Assembly (NCBI GenBank): GCA_028023455.1
Contig: JAQFVV010000971.1
Coordinates: 79,626 to 143,625, forward strand
Source of the DNA: Epiperipatus broadwayi
Lineage: Eukaryota; Onychophora; Udeonychophora; Euonychophora; Peripatidae
Direction: 5' to 3'
Length of the DNA stretch: 64,000 bases
Shown here: positions 24,145 to 35,319 of the stretch, in pieces
Numbering within the stretch: position 1 is the stretch's first letter
How the letters are laid out: each line of letters opens with the position of its first letter
Notes under the pieces: model-generated
What the model saw: the letters and a program-made list of their open reading frames with translations, nothing else
Told to the model about the DNA's origin: nothing
Databases searched by the model: none
Made by a program: the position numbers and the translations under genes

Positions 24145-24310
24145 TTCTAAAAAAGGCCCAGAAAGGACCATGTGTGAGATGGATGGATGAAATAAGAAAG
24201 TGTGCAGAGATGATGTGGAAAAGAGAAGCTAAAGATCAGAGAGGATGGACTGAACTTGGAGAGACTTTCATCCTGCAGTGAATTGATAATGGTTGATGAT
24301 GATAACAATG
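24145..24310 (+). pseudogene. RTE-like LINE 3' end fragment
   Basis: Encodes VRWMDEIRKCAEMMWKREAK, then LGETFILQ, a stop, and IDNG, followed by a (GAT)n tail. This is the extreme C-terminus shared with the elements at 16765 and 47445. It is severely 5'-truncated, to about 165 bp, which is typical of LINE insertion. It overlaps the 68-codon frame at 24075-24281 and explains it. Confidence 0.8.
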
Positions 24311-24714
24311 TAATTATTACTACATTTTTTCTACTCAGTTGAGAATGTATTCTCTTACTGAAACGTCAGTAGATTTATTTTATTTTATTAAAGATGATTA
24401 GTCCCAAAAACATGTTTCATATAACATCTTTTATCTGTGAAAACATCTCTTTCTTCTAATATAAACTTGAAATAAAGTAACGGTGAAACTGGAGAAATAA
24501 ACATTTTGTTTATTCACATATTGTGAATACTCACACTCAACCTCATTCTTATCTCACACTCAATCTCATTACTATTTGAGATCTAACCGTTTTTCTTTGA
24601 AAAGTTAACTTTAACAATGCAGATGCTATTTCATCGAAATGTTGAGAATTAATCAATACCACACAGTTTAACCCAAAACGATTTTATTTACATCATATAA
24701 CTGCAAAAAAATAA

Positions 24715-24912
24715 TTATAATATATATAATAATAATAAATATAATAAATATAATGGTAATTAAACTATTATATATAGTCTTTCAATCTGAAGTACTTTGG
24801 TAAAATCTAATAGCAGTTGATGAAGGTAAAGGAATTAACCAAAAGTACTTCAGATTAAAAGATGTATATAATAGTTAATTACCATTATATTTATTATTTT
24901 TATTATTACAGT
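24715..24912. repeat. Hairpin MITE, ~75-bp inverted arms
   Basis: The left arm contains AATATAATGGTAATTAAACT and CTTTCAATCTGAAGTACTTT. The right arm, 24838-24912, carries the complements in reverse order. The loop of about 40 bp contains GTTGATGAAGG. No coding content. Confidence 0.7.
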
Positions 24913-24931
24913 AGTTCTTAATTAACAGTTA

Positions 24932-25406
24932 TACAAGTATATTGCCTATATTAAACTTAATGTAATTATAAAGGACTTGGAAATAAGACTTTCAAATTCG
25001 CCATAGCTATCTGAACCATCTTATATAACTGATACACATGACTACATACATGTGAAAAAGATAAATGATCTCCTATATACATATTTTATGCTGAACCAAC
25101 ACTCATCAGTGGTCCAGTTCAACATCTCCCACACTTATGTATAATCACTGCTAAGTTTATATTAAGATAGAAAATCTTCAAACTTTAATGGACAAGCTTC
25201 ATTCTTTACTCTCCAAATCTTCAGCCATCCTTATCACTGAAAATCCAAGGATGACATGCTCAGAGCCCTTGATGATGCCTTTATTATTGTCATACCCTTG
25301 TTGAACTTAAGTCAATCTGACATTCCACACCTAAGACCTTAATATGTCCATTTAAGTATACCGATGAAAGATGGGCAGAATACCAGCTGAAAATGTAATA
25401 TTTAAA
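24932..25406. repeat. FB2 single arm, in direct tandem with a full FB2
   Basis: Begins TACAAGTATATTGC, the same 14 bp that begin the next unit at 25407. It carries CACATGACTACATACATGTG, CATCAGTGG.CCAG, CAATCACTGCTAAGTTTATA and CTTGATGATGCC blocks colinear with 25407-25850. The offset between the two units is 475 bp. Confidence 0.7.
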
Positions 25407-26215
25407 TACAAGTATATTGCATATATTAAACTTAATGTAATTATAAGATACTTGAACTCAAACTTTTAAACTCTCCACAGCTATCCAATCCACCTTATAC
25501 AACTGATACACACGACCACATAAATGGAAAAAAAAGATAAATGATCCCCAATATACGTATTTTGTGCTGATCCAACACTCATCAGTCAGTCCAGATCACA
25601 ATCTCCCACACATATATACAATCACTGCTCAGTTTATATTAAGATAATAAATCATAAAACATTAATGGACAAACTTCAATTGTCTTCATTCTCCAACTCT
25701 TAAGGTATCCATATCATTGGAAATCCAAAGATGAAATGCTCAAAACCCTTGATGATGCCAATATTATTGTTATATCCATGATCTCTCACACATAGAACCT
25801 TAGTACGTCCATTGAATTATACAGAAGAGGGATGGGCAGAATGAATATCCTATGTGTTAGGGGTCAGATTGTCTTAAGATAAACATAGGTATGTCAATAA
25901 TATTGGCATCATCAAGGGCTTTGAGCATTTCACCTTTGGATTTTCAATGATATGGATGGTTGAAGAGTTGGAGAATGGAGAATGAAGCTTGTCCATTAAG
26001 TTTAAAATTTGGTATCATAATGTAAACTGAGCACTGATTGTATATATGTGTGGGAGATTGTGATCTTGACCAACTGGCTCAACATAAAATATGTATTTTG
26101 GAAATCATTTATCATTTTCATATGTATGTGGTCATGTGTATCAGTTATATAAGATGGAGTGGATAGCTGTGGAGAGTTTGATTCTATATAAACATTAAGT
26201 TAAACATAGCTCAAC
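25407..26215. repeat. FB2 fold-back element, ~370-bp inverted arms
   Basis: The left arm (about 25430-25800) and the right arm (about 25855-26205) are inverted copies. Examples are CCTTGATGATGCCAATATTA against its complement at 25895-25918, and TGTGGTCATGTGTATCAG against CTGATACACACGACCACA. Single arms also occur at 15850, 24932 and 53870. No protein-coding content, so non-autonomous. Mechanism unknown. Confidence 0.75.
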
Positions 26216-27160
26216 ACATATATAAACTAAGGAAGGAAATCAGCCTCCCCCCAGGCTATGACTTAAAAAAAAACTCTAAATATTGAACAAAGAATCAAGA
26301 ATAGAATGAATTCATTTATTCTGAGAGCTCTGTTGTTTATAAGCATACCTTTGTCAATATTGTTGGTAATTAAGAGTGGAATTAATTTACCAACCAGATG
26401 GAAAACGTCATGTGTTATTAAATTCTCAATCAATTATGCAAGGCTGGAAACAGCATCTCACTTTTCATAATTTAAATACAATAATTAGATAAGACTTAAT
26501 ATTTAAATTAAAATTAAACATAGCTCAATGTATATGTAAACAAAGGAAGTACATCACCCTCCCCCCACTATAACTTAAAAGCACTCTAAATGTTATATAT
26601 AGAGCTCGCAAATAAGCTCTTAACAAGCTTTGCAGAATATCTCCAGACCAGTTTCTGCTACTGACTTCCTCAGTGAGGTGCTAAGATATTTAAGTATTAG
26701 ATTAAAAATACCAGGATAAGCCAAGCACTTTATCTGATGAATAATCTAAAAATTTCAGACATTCACATGTCTTCCAATCCAGCTATCTAACTTAAATAGC
26801 CATATGAGACTAAACCAAGTTCAGATACATCATGTATTAATAACATTATCAATATAAAATCGCCAAAGCCTTATTAGCAAAAGTAAAAATACAAAGAAAT
26901 CAAGTCATATGTCACATGACCTAATTTAACACGCTTATATTACAAATGTTATACATATAGCTCACAAATAAGCTCTTAACAAGCTTTGCAGAATATTCCC
27001 AATCCCATACTGGTTTCTCCTACTGACTTCCTCAGTGAGATGCTAGGATGCTAGGATATTCAAGCATTAGATTAAAAATACTAGGACAAGCTCAGCTCTT
27101 TATTTAATGGATAACTATTAAGTAGAAAATCTGAAATTTTCAGAGATTCATATAGAAGGT
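26206..27160 (+). repeat. Direct-repeat cluster of the AACAAGCTTTG family
   Basis: Two copies of AAATAAGCTCTTAACAAGCT...CTGACTTCCTCAGTGAG start at about 26603 and 26959. Each runs to ACTAGGACAAG/ACCAGGATAAG and AATTTCAGA blocks. Two copies of AAACATAGCTCAA...CCTCCCCCC also occur at about 26215 and 26518. Related to 14930-15190. Possibly SINE-derived, but no A or B box is clear. Confidence 0.5.
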
Positions 27161-27209
27161 GCTATTCTATATCATTACAAAAATTATGTAAAAGATAAAA
27201 ATATACATG

Positions 27210-27420
27210 ATAACATTAATGGCAAAGCAGGAACTTTAGATAAAAGAAGACAAAATGAAAGAAAAGTGTGGATTATAGATGTATTTCATGTGTAGATGAA
27301 AGAAAGAATATTGAACACATTTTTGGAGTGTAAGTTATTTGTAGAGCATCTGGAAAGATATAGAGAGGGATAGAAATTTAAAAGTACAGGGAATGAAAAA
27401 GGTAGATATTTTATAAATAA
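27210..27420 (+). pseudogene. LINE-B C-terminal zinc-knuckle fragment
   Basis: Encodes DYRCISCVDERKNIEHIF and, after a one-base shift, LECK-like: Cys-X2-Cys...His-X4-Cys. This matches the knuckle CTLCKEGIENIGHLLIEC in the larger LINE on the opposite strand at about 55580. The fragment is frameshifted and isolated from any RT. Confidence 0.6.
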
Positions 27421-27779
27421 CAAATTGGATATTATAAGGATAAGGTAGCAGACATAAGAAATCAGTTTTTATTAAAATAAGATATGAGGAAGAAATAAAT
27501 AAATTAGGACTATAATACTAAAAAAAACCCTGGTAATAAAGAGAAAAAGTAGATGAGTTTTCTTGTGGCATATAATAGTTTTGAAAAAGGGTGTTTATTT
27601 TGGTGACATAGTCTTAGGCATATGACCTGTGGGCAGAAGTTTTTGCCTTCATCTAAGAAAAACCATTTTACATCCATTTATATATGAGTATAGTTAGTTT
27701 CTGGATATATCTACAGAAATAAAAACTTCCAATTTCATTTAAGAAGAAAACATTATTCACCCCTTCAATGAATGGAATT

Positions 27780-28600
27780 AACTACTGAAATGAGGATATA
27801 AAAGACTGGAATGAGTGTATTTGACAATAACTATGTAGGAATAAAATGAGTTTAGAAAGAGTAATTGTAAAACCTTGATTATAGATGGCATGTACAGTTA
27901 TATTAATATAAATGATGAAGTGGTTAATGTACATAGAATGTTATTGAAAATAACATGAGAGAAAGATGGGTTATAAATTAGGAAATTTAAATAAAGTATA
28001 TGAAGGGAGGTTACAATCTTTGAGGCAGAATTTGGTGTATACCACTGATTATGTGTTAGTGGGTAATATACATTAACTGAAGATGAAAGAAGGTATTCAA
28101 TCCTTTGATGAGGAAGAAAACAGAGATATTAATGATCTTAAGTTTCTATTGATAGATTAGAGGTATCCAAAAGATTAAAAAAATGAAATTTATGAAAAAA
28201 TGTTAGGGAACATTGTAAAATAAATGAAGAGGTTAAATTTTGCAGGTTCAATAGCAACTTTCAAGTGTGAAAAATGGTGATTGTAAAAATTATGAAGAAT
28301 AGATGGATATAATAAAAAAGATCGAAAATGAAAGTTTATTTAGCATCAACAGAATTTATAAGAAAATATAGAAAAAAAGTTAAATAATGTAAGGAAAAAA
28401 CAAAAGAAAAAGAAAGGCACGAGGGATTTAAAAATGCCCGTTAAAAGTAATGAAAGAAGAGGAGATAAAGTTTGGTGAGATAGCTACTTAAAAAATAGCT
28501 AGAATATAATTAAGATAAAAATAGAATGAAGGTAATAAAAAGTTAATGGAGGAAATAGCAGCATAGGAAAGGAGGACTGTGAAAAATTTGAGGTATTAAA
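27780..28600 (+). pseudogene. LINE-B decayed endonuclease and linker region
   Basis: Broken frames contain LIIDGMYSYININDEVVNV, where the intact relative at 58200 has LLIEDMNGHIEEIDYVDNNN, the GDxN-x-H-type catalytic strand of APE endonucleases. TTDYVLVG follows, corresponding to TIDYVLVEKE. A basic coiled linker (KKLNNVRKKQKKKKG) comes next. Stops are frequent. This is the 5' half of the LINE family found intact-in-order at 55300-58640. Confidence 0.5.
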
Positions 28601-28619
28601 ATATATGTATATGAAAAAA

Positions 28620-30050
28620 AATTTAATACAAGCTTTCAAGCTCCTCCATCATTTAATTAATTATTCAACTCTAAAAAGACATTTTATCAAATGAAATGGC
28701 ACATCAAGTGATATATAAAATTAACCACTGCTAATCAGCCTAAAATTGCTGCATATTATGAGGAGTTGAGGGATAACCTATCATTGAAATTTTCCCAACA
28801 TAGATATATATATATATACAGTCTTCAGAAATAAAAAAGCACACTTCAATATATATAGACCATGAGCAGAAAACTGGCCACAGATTCAAACTAACCAAAA
28901 CAGAGATAATGTGCACAGAGAGCCAGAGAGGACAGAAAGTGGAAGATCAAAGAAGCTTGTGCAATAGCTAGTGACCATTTTTCCCTTAACAGAAAAGAAA
29001 CAAATATCAAAGAAATGGGCAATTTGAATAAATCTAAATGTGAATACATTGAATAGCTTATTAGATAATAATTAAACACTGATATAAAGAACTTGTACTC
29101 ATATCATTTGAAGCCATGAATATGATATATTAATAATATTAAAAGCATGCTAGGCAGTAATAAAGTTAAATATTAAAAAACTACCTTTTGTGTGAGTATA
29201 TTCATTAATTACCAGATATTACAAAAAGAGTGGAAGTAAGAAAAGAAATGAATAATATTAAATGGGTAGAGAAGAGAAGGTGACAATAAGAAAAAATACT
29301 TAATGAATTTAGAAACAGGACTATAGTATTGAGATATTTTGCAATGGGCTTTTTATATTCAAATTTAAAAACTGACAACCAAAACATTGTCCTTGTATTT
29401 CCAATATTTGAAATGAAATTCATGTGTATTAATAATCTTTTCAAGATTTTTAAGTTTGTGAAGGCAACACTTTTTTTTAAAAAAAACAAGTTTTAGTTTA
29501 ACAATCACAAGAAATTAAGATTTCATCCCTTGTTTTTTCTTTCTAGTTTAATTAATGGTGAACAGTCTTTAGTAATTTAGTTACAAAATTCAATGAAAGT
29601 GTGTTTTTAAAAAAATATATCATCATCCATTGTGTATTACTAAAACCTTACTGAACCAATATCGATGTAGTTTTAGATTCAGTCCACCAATGCTCTTAGA
29701 TTGAACAAATGTCTGGACAATTCCGAAATATTACATTATTGTGGATATCTAACATGTATACAAATTTGAAGAAAATGTGTTCGATAGAACTATGTTGAAA
29801 ATCAGTTACAAATTTTAGCCAAATAAATAAACAAACAGAATTTCTCAGTTAAATAAAATTATTTAAAAAGAGCTTGTGATGATATTAAAAAGTATCATCA
29901 AAATAAAATAAGTAAAACCATAACAGGAAAAATACTCAAAAATATAATGAAATGTTATTAATGCTGTATACTAAATATCTAAATAATAAAAATGTGCAAA
30001 TATTGGAAGAAGTAATGGTACTGTGATATATTAAGAAAAGATAATAATGA
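28620..30050. other. AT-rich, no recognised gene
   Basis: Nothing recognised. The minus-strand frames at 28891-29079 and 29205-29489 are low-complexity, Leu/Phe/Ser-rich translations of AT-rich DNA. Confidence 0.35.
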
Positions 30051-30059
30051 AAATTTAAA

Positions 30060-31570
30060 AACTTTAGACAATTAATCTTCTACAAACAAAATCTGGACTA
30101 AGATTATACGTTCACAGAGAACAAGTCATTCAAACCAAGTAATAGAGCAAGGTGTATTACATGATTAGAACATAGTAGATAACATCCATATATTGAGAAA
30201 AGTTAAAAAAAGGACCAATGATTATAAATTGCCATTATGCTTTGGATTTCTAGATCTGAAAAAAATATTTGATTCAATAAATATATCTGGAGGATTAAGG
30301 TCTGCCATCATCAAGATCTGGGTTTAGGATATTATCAAATTTTGAAGAATATTCATCAAAATGAACAATGCTTGAATACATGATAACACTAGGCAGATTA
30401 GTGTTGATAAGGGTGCAAGTAGAATGATGTCATTTCTCCAAAACTTTTTACAGGTTTTGCGACAGTATTTTGCAAATTGAAATGGAGTACAAAGGGAATA
30501 TAAATAAAGGGTAATTACTTAAATAATACAGCCTGTAACTCTATGAATATTTACTTTTTTTAAATCATGTAATTCTATTAATATCACACATTTACTTCTA
30601 AAGAAAATATTAGTTTTATTCAGTTAAAATAATAACAGAGCAATGCTTTCAGCCTAAAAGGACATTTCCATAATCAATTGAGATAAATCTCAATTAGAAA
30701 GTTTAATTGCTATGAATATAATCTTCTAGGTTGAAAGCATTCCTCAGTTAGGTATTATTTTAACTGTATAAATCTAATCCTTTCTTTAGAAGTGAATGAA
30801 TGCTATTAATAAAATTAAGTAATATAGATTTTTAAAAATGATGACTGAAAGTTTATTATGGTGACATTTTATTTTCATTACCTACTTTCATTTGTTAAAT
30901 TAAAAGTTCAAATAAAGTTTGAATTTTTCTTAAAACATTTAACAATTACAACTAAATGATGGAAATAAACCAGCTATAAATACAAATGATGTGGTTATTT
31001 TGACAAGTAATGTTGCAGATATTAAAGAAATGTGCCAAAAGCTATTAGATAAAAACAAAGAAAGAAAGTAATAAAAGTAAAGACGAAGGAGCTAAATTGA
31101 TAGTAATAAATGAGAAAGATAATTATAAATACCTTGATTAGAGAATGTTTTTAATAAATGTATTTTGCCTGTGCTTAAGTATAGTTATAAGACCAGAGCA
31201 GTTAATAAAAGACTAATAGAGAGATTTCAAATTATATCACAAATGATATAGGGTTGTATGTTGAGAGAAGCAAGGAGAGATCAAACTGAAATACATAAGT
31301 AAGAAAGCAAACAGATATTGAAAAAAAATATAGGTCTGAAAATGTGGGGTCAGACATGTTGCTAGAGAAAGGATCTGAAGTCTTAAACTGTATTCCAAAA
31401 AATTGTAGAAGACCTAAAAAGAGACCTCATATGAGATAATAGATCAGATAGGGATGTTTTCTGGAGTAATGTGTTGATCAGACACTGGGTCAAAGAATCT
31501 GGTTAAATTTAGCAAAAACATGTTTTGTGTAATGAATTGCTAAGGGTTGAAAATAGCGATTATATATATA
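30060..31570 (+). pseudogene. RTE-like LINE, decayed RT to 3' end, interrupted by a MITE
   Basis: Plus-strand frames, in order, read: LCFGFLDLKKIFDSI (the FxDxxKAFD RT motif), a MNNA/VDKGASRMMSFLQNF segment corresponding to GVRQGDSISPKLF, then after the insertion DVVILTSNVADIKEMCQKLL (the FADDxVL motif, with the key DD degraded to ND), SYKTRAVNKRLIERFQ, GCMLREARRDQ and finally HWVKESG and VLCNELLRVEN. The order equals the RTE-like element at 47445-48974. Multiple stops are present. The RT is split by a hairpin at about 30570-30815. Confidence 0.65.
30570..30815. mobile_element. Hairpin MITE inserted in the decayed LINE
   Basis: The left arm (30570-30660) and right arm (30724-30815) share ACTTCTAAAGAAA, CAGTTAAAATAATA and GAATGCTTTCA.CCTA.AAG in inverted order. 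They are separated by about 60 bp. It splits the RT homology of the surrounding LINE, so it inserted later. Confidence 0.7.
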
Positions 31571-31799
31571 TATATATGTAATGTGTGCCAAAATAATAGA
31601 AGACTCTAGAAACATTATTTTAGTTTCAATGTGGTAAGAGATGACAAATTATAAAATTTAAGATGGTAACAGATTTAGCATATTCTAAGAAAATTATGCA
31701 TTAAAGTCTACAGATAAAAAAAATCAAAAAAATCGAATAAATGATTTCCAACTACATTGGAAAACATTTTCTAAAATATTAATAGTTGCGTAGTTTTCT

Positions 31800-32550
31800 A
31801 CTTCTTTTTGTTACTTATTGTAAGCTTTTGAAAGCAATGATAGTTGCCAGATGGCAGTGTTTAATAAATCATCATCCTTTGCTTCCCTACTCAAAGTCCC
31901 CAGACTAGTTTGTAGCTTATGGATTTCATCAGTCAGGAGCTACGGATCTTGGAACAGGGTAACTGGATCTTAGAATGTAGTGAACCTTTTTTCCAGCTCT
32001 TAATATTTATCTTAATGTTATACTATTAAGCTATCAGCACAAACTGGAAAACATATAAACAATTTCAGTCTAAACCAACTTGCTTGTGCAGTCATATAGA
32101 TCTGAACCCAGTTCAATTTCTATATATTATAGTTACCTGAGTTATTTAATAATTAATGTCACCTCTATCAAATGGCTAGAATTTTGTATAAGTATCACAT
32201 ATCTTCAATTTAAGTATTGTAGTTTCATTAGCATTTTTTTTCATCTGATTTTACTGTAAGCTTCAGAAAGCAGTGATAATTAACAGAAGCCAGTACGGAA
32301 ATCCAGTTAGACTGTTTCAAGATCCTCACTGATGAAAACCATAAGCTTGAAACTCGTCTGGGGATTTTGGATAGGAAAGCACATGATAGGGATTTATAAA
32401 GCACTGTCATCTGTCAACTACCATTGCTTTCTAAAGATTACAATAAGTGGAACAAGATGGACAAGTACGCTGCTAAAACAGCAGTAAGTGAGCTGAAGAC
32501 AAGCAATAGGTCACATGATGTTTTATTGGTTAATATTAATAATACTTTTT
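31800..32550. repeat. Diverged FB1-like fold-back element
   Basis: The left arm has GTAAGCTTTTGAAAGCAATG, CCCCAGACTAGTTTGTAGCT and TTTCATCAGTCAGGAG. The right arm (32240-32550) carries the inverted matches: GGATCCTCACTGATGAAAAC-like, CTCGTCTGGGGATTTTGG and CATTGCTTTCTAAAGATTAC. It ends GTCACATGATGTTTTATTGG, the FB1 outer end. The AATCAATGGATGCCAG block of typical FB1 is replaced, so this is a subfamily. Confidence 0.65.
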
Positions 32551-32559
32551 TTAAAATGG

Positions 32560-33585
32560 GTCATCTACATCTAAGTTTATTCTCTGTGTATCATTAATTG
32601 TCGTCCATGTTTTATTTCTTAGCAATTGTTTTCCAACACATGAGACGGTAAATATTCTAGTGGTATATTTGAATCTGAAGTCTGTGATTTAGCAAAATAA
32701 TATTCATTATTGCTTTAATAAATATTATTAAAATATTTTCACTTAATTGTGCACATTTACGAGCACAACCGTTAATTATATTTTAAGGTAAGGTAATTGG
32801 CACACACGTAAAACTGATATAATCAGTTACCTTGCTTCACACGATTGAAAATGAAAGAATATGTTTGCTCAAACGCATATATATAAACACACCCACACTA
32901 AATCCTTTAGATTGACGAATTAATTGAAATCAAGACATTAAATTAAGAAAATATACCATATTATTTTCATTATTTCTGTTCTATTTTTAACATCGATGAG
33001 GAAGTAGGTACCTTCTATAAAAAAGTTTTATCAAGAAAGTGTATGTTGGAGGTCGAATTTTTGGGGCGTAACTTTTCATGTTTTTTTGTTGTTGTCGGGT
33101 AGCGGTTTCTCTCAAAGTGTCAGAAAAGTTCTTCATGGTGACAATACAACTTCATTCTTCACATTATTGTTCTTAATAGCGTCCACGCCTCATGGCCAAC
33201 ATGGATAACAAACTGAACCACCAGCAGAGTACACGGATCGGACTAGAACACGATTAAGAAACCATGAAATAAACACTGACCGAACGATATGTGCGGCAAA
33301 AAATTTGAAAAAGTTCACTTTTTACGGGAATTGAATTACAAAGAAATTCCGACTAGGAAGAAGTAGGCTGACCTCTGACCTCTACTAATCATAATCACAA
33401 GTTATTCTTATTATTGGTGCGGTCTGATATTTTATATTGCAGTTATTGATTTTATTATCATTGGGTGTATATAAAACTTGGATGTTTGAATAAATTAGAT
33501 TGCTAAAATAAATAAATAAATCAAAATATTTATAAACGCCTGACATTACACATACTTGAATTTGGGTGTATATAGATATAAAGAA
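32560..33585. other. Higher-complexity stretch, no recognised gene
   Basis: The part from 33060 to 33420 is less AT-rich, with several CpGs. It contains no long frame or recognisable motif. It could be single-copy non-coding DNA. Confidence 0.35.
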
Positions 33586-33591
33586 TTAAGT

Positions 33592-33660
33592 GTTGGTAAC
33601 CTAGTGGTTAGCATAGCTGCCTTACAAGTAGCTGACCCGGGTTAGCTTCCCGGTCAACGG
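33592..33660 (+). mobile_element. tRNA-like SINE head (Val-like anticodon arm)
   Basis: It has GTTGGTAACCTAGTGGTTAG (A-box-like), an anticodon stem GCTGC/GTAGC with loop CTTACAA (would read UAC, Val), and CCGGG/CCCGG as a T-stem around TTAGCTT. The acceptor stem pairs for only about five bases and the T-loop departs from TTCRANN. I read it as a tRNA-derived SINE head or tRNA pseudogene rather than a working tRNA. Confidence 0.6.
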
Positions 33661-33820
33661 TTTTGACATACGAGGAAAAAAAAGAATCACGCAATTTAGT
33701 GGATATTATCACATCCACTTGCTTGATTGCGACCTGAAATTCGAATCTAGGTAGAATAAAACTGTGAACTATTTTAAGGTTCTAAAAAAGGCTATGATTT
33801 TTTTTTTTCTCTCATATGTC

Positions 33821-33907
33821 ATAGCATCGGCGGGACGCGAACCCACAACCGTCTGCAACCAACTACTTGCTTGCAAGGCGGTTGTGATGACCTCTCGGCT
33901 AAGGTAG
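33821..33907 (-). mobile_element. tRNA-like SINE head (Leu/Ser-like), minus strand
   Basis: On the minus strand it reads TTAGCCGAGAGGTCATCAC (A-box-like with the GCCGAG of type II tRNAs) and then GTGGGTTCGCGTCCCGCCG (T-arm and B-box). A longer segment between fits a long variable arm. The stems are incomplete. It lies about 160 bp from the oppositely oriented tRNA-like head at 33592. Confidence 0.55.
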
Positions 33908-34499
33908 TTTAGCAGTTTAACTAATCATCTAATTATTGGTTGAAAAATGGGTAGGTGGTTATTTTAACTAAAAGATAAAGCAAGGAGAAAAACTTTTATA
34001 CCAGGATGCTGATCAGAAAGTGCGTGTGTGCATGTTAAATTCGTTACGTGAAAAATCATAGAATAAATAAGCAATAGAATATTATGGACACGTGATAACA
34101 CTTGTTCTTCATTGTGCCTCTTACATCACCAACTTAATATTTATTGGTAAGAATGTACCCCTTACATCTTCATTAGTGATAGTTATTACTTCTTTATCGG
34201 TAATACTCTGCTTCTTTCAACATTAAAAATATATATAATAGTTTATGTAAATTTAGGAGAGGGAAGATAACTTTACAGGTGTCATTGCGCCTTCTTTTAT
34301 GACTAGATCTTGTCAACTATTGTCAAAAGACACTTTCGAGTCTGCAAACCATAGATAATTTAATATTTATTGATAATGTTGTATATTTGGTAAATGCACA
34401 TTAATTGGAGAATTATGTTTACAATAATATTTTGTTATTTTATGATTTACTAATGATACATCTTATTCATGTGCTTCCAAAAGGAGTTCTTTTCAATCC

Positions 34500-35040
34500 A
34501 TTCTAAAGATATTTACTATAAGCTTGAATAATAATGGATGCCAGATAATATATCTACAGATTGACCAGTTTCTGACTTTTGTCTTTATCAGGGAAAATTA
34601 AAATTCAAAATTGGAAACAATGCTCTTACACATTAGCAGTCATCTTTCACTTCTTTATATTATTCATTTAAAAATTATTATCTAAAAATAGTGTAAAGGA
34701 ATAAATAATGACTTCTTATGCTTAAGTTAATTAGTTCTAGTTTCAAATCCTGTCCACTGATGAAAACAAATGCCGTAAACCATAGAGACTGGAGATGGGG
34801 AATTTTGTGACCTTTATATCATTTAGTGTTTATTGATTACTCAAGCTTAAAATAGATGAAGCTAAAAATTTAAGATCTTAAAAAGAGTATAAGGAATAAA
34901 TTGCTTAACTGAAGTAGTTCCAGTTTCAAATCCTAACTGCTGATGAAAGCAAATGCCATAAACCGTCTAGTCTGGTGATGGAAATTTTATAGCTCTATAA
35001 CATTTGATATCTATTGGTTACTCAAGCTTGGAATATGTAA
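34500..35040. repeat. FB3 repeat cluster (one left arm, two right arms)
   Basis: A left arm, TATAAGCTTGAATAAT....ATGCCAGA, starts at about 34517. Two right-arm copies (TTTCAAATCCTGTCCACTGATGAAAAC and TTTCAAATCCTAACTGCTGATGAAAGC starts) are near 34742 and 34923, each ending GATTACTCAAGCTT or GGTTACTCAAGCTT. Relatives occur at 54870 and 58975. The organisation resembles FB1 at reduced scale. Confidence 0.55.
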
Positions 35041-35070
35041 ATCTATGGTAGGATAATAATAATTGCTCTT

Positions 35071-35302
35071 AAACCATTAAGCATCACACGATCACCATCT
35101 CTTATACTTGCACATAATTGTTTATAAACAAGGCAAAACTCTCCATACAGTAGTGCCACCCTGTGCCAACCAGAGTAATCAATTGATGCCAGAAGGGTTG
35201 TACATTAGATAGGGATTTTATGCACAAGCCTTCTGGCATCCATTGATTACTCTGGTTGGCACAGGGTGGCACTGCTGTATGGAGAGTTTTGCCTTGTTTA
35301 TA
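35071..35302. repeat. FB1 copy collapsed to a near-perfect ~190-bp hairpin
   Basis: After the outer end AAACCATTAAGCATCACACG, the arm TATAAACAAGGCAAAACTCT through GATGCCAGAAGG pairs almost without mismatch with the segment ending AGAGTTTTGCCTTGTTTATA. Only a short unpaired region (about 35206-35225) sits at the tip. Flanks AATAATTGCTCTT (35058-35070) and AATAATTGCTTTT (35303-35315) form a 13-bp duplication with one mismatch. No coding content. Confidence 0.85.
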
Positions 35303-35319
35303 AATAATTGCTTTTGTTT

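Noticed and set aside
33592-33660. A functional tRNA-Val gene
   Set aside because: Incomplete acceptor stem and an unusual T-loop; SINE head or pseudogene fits better.
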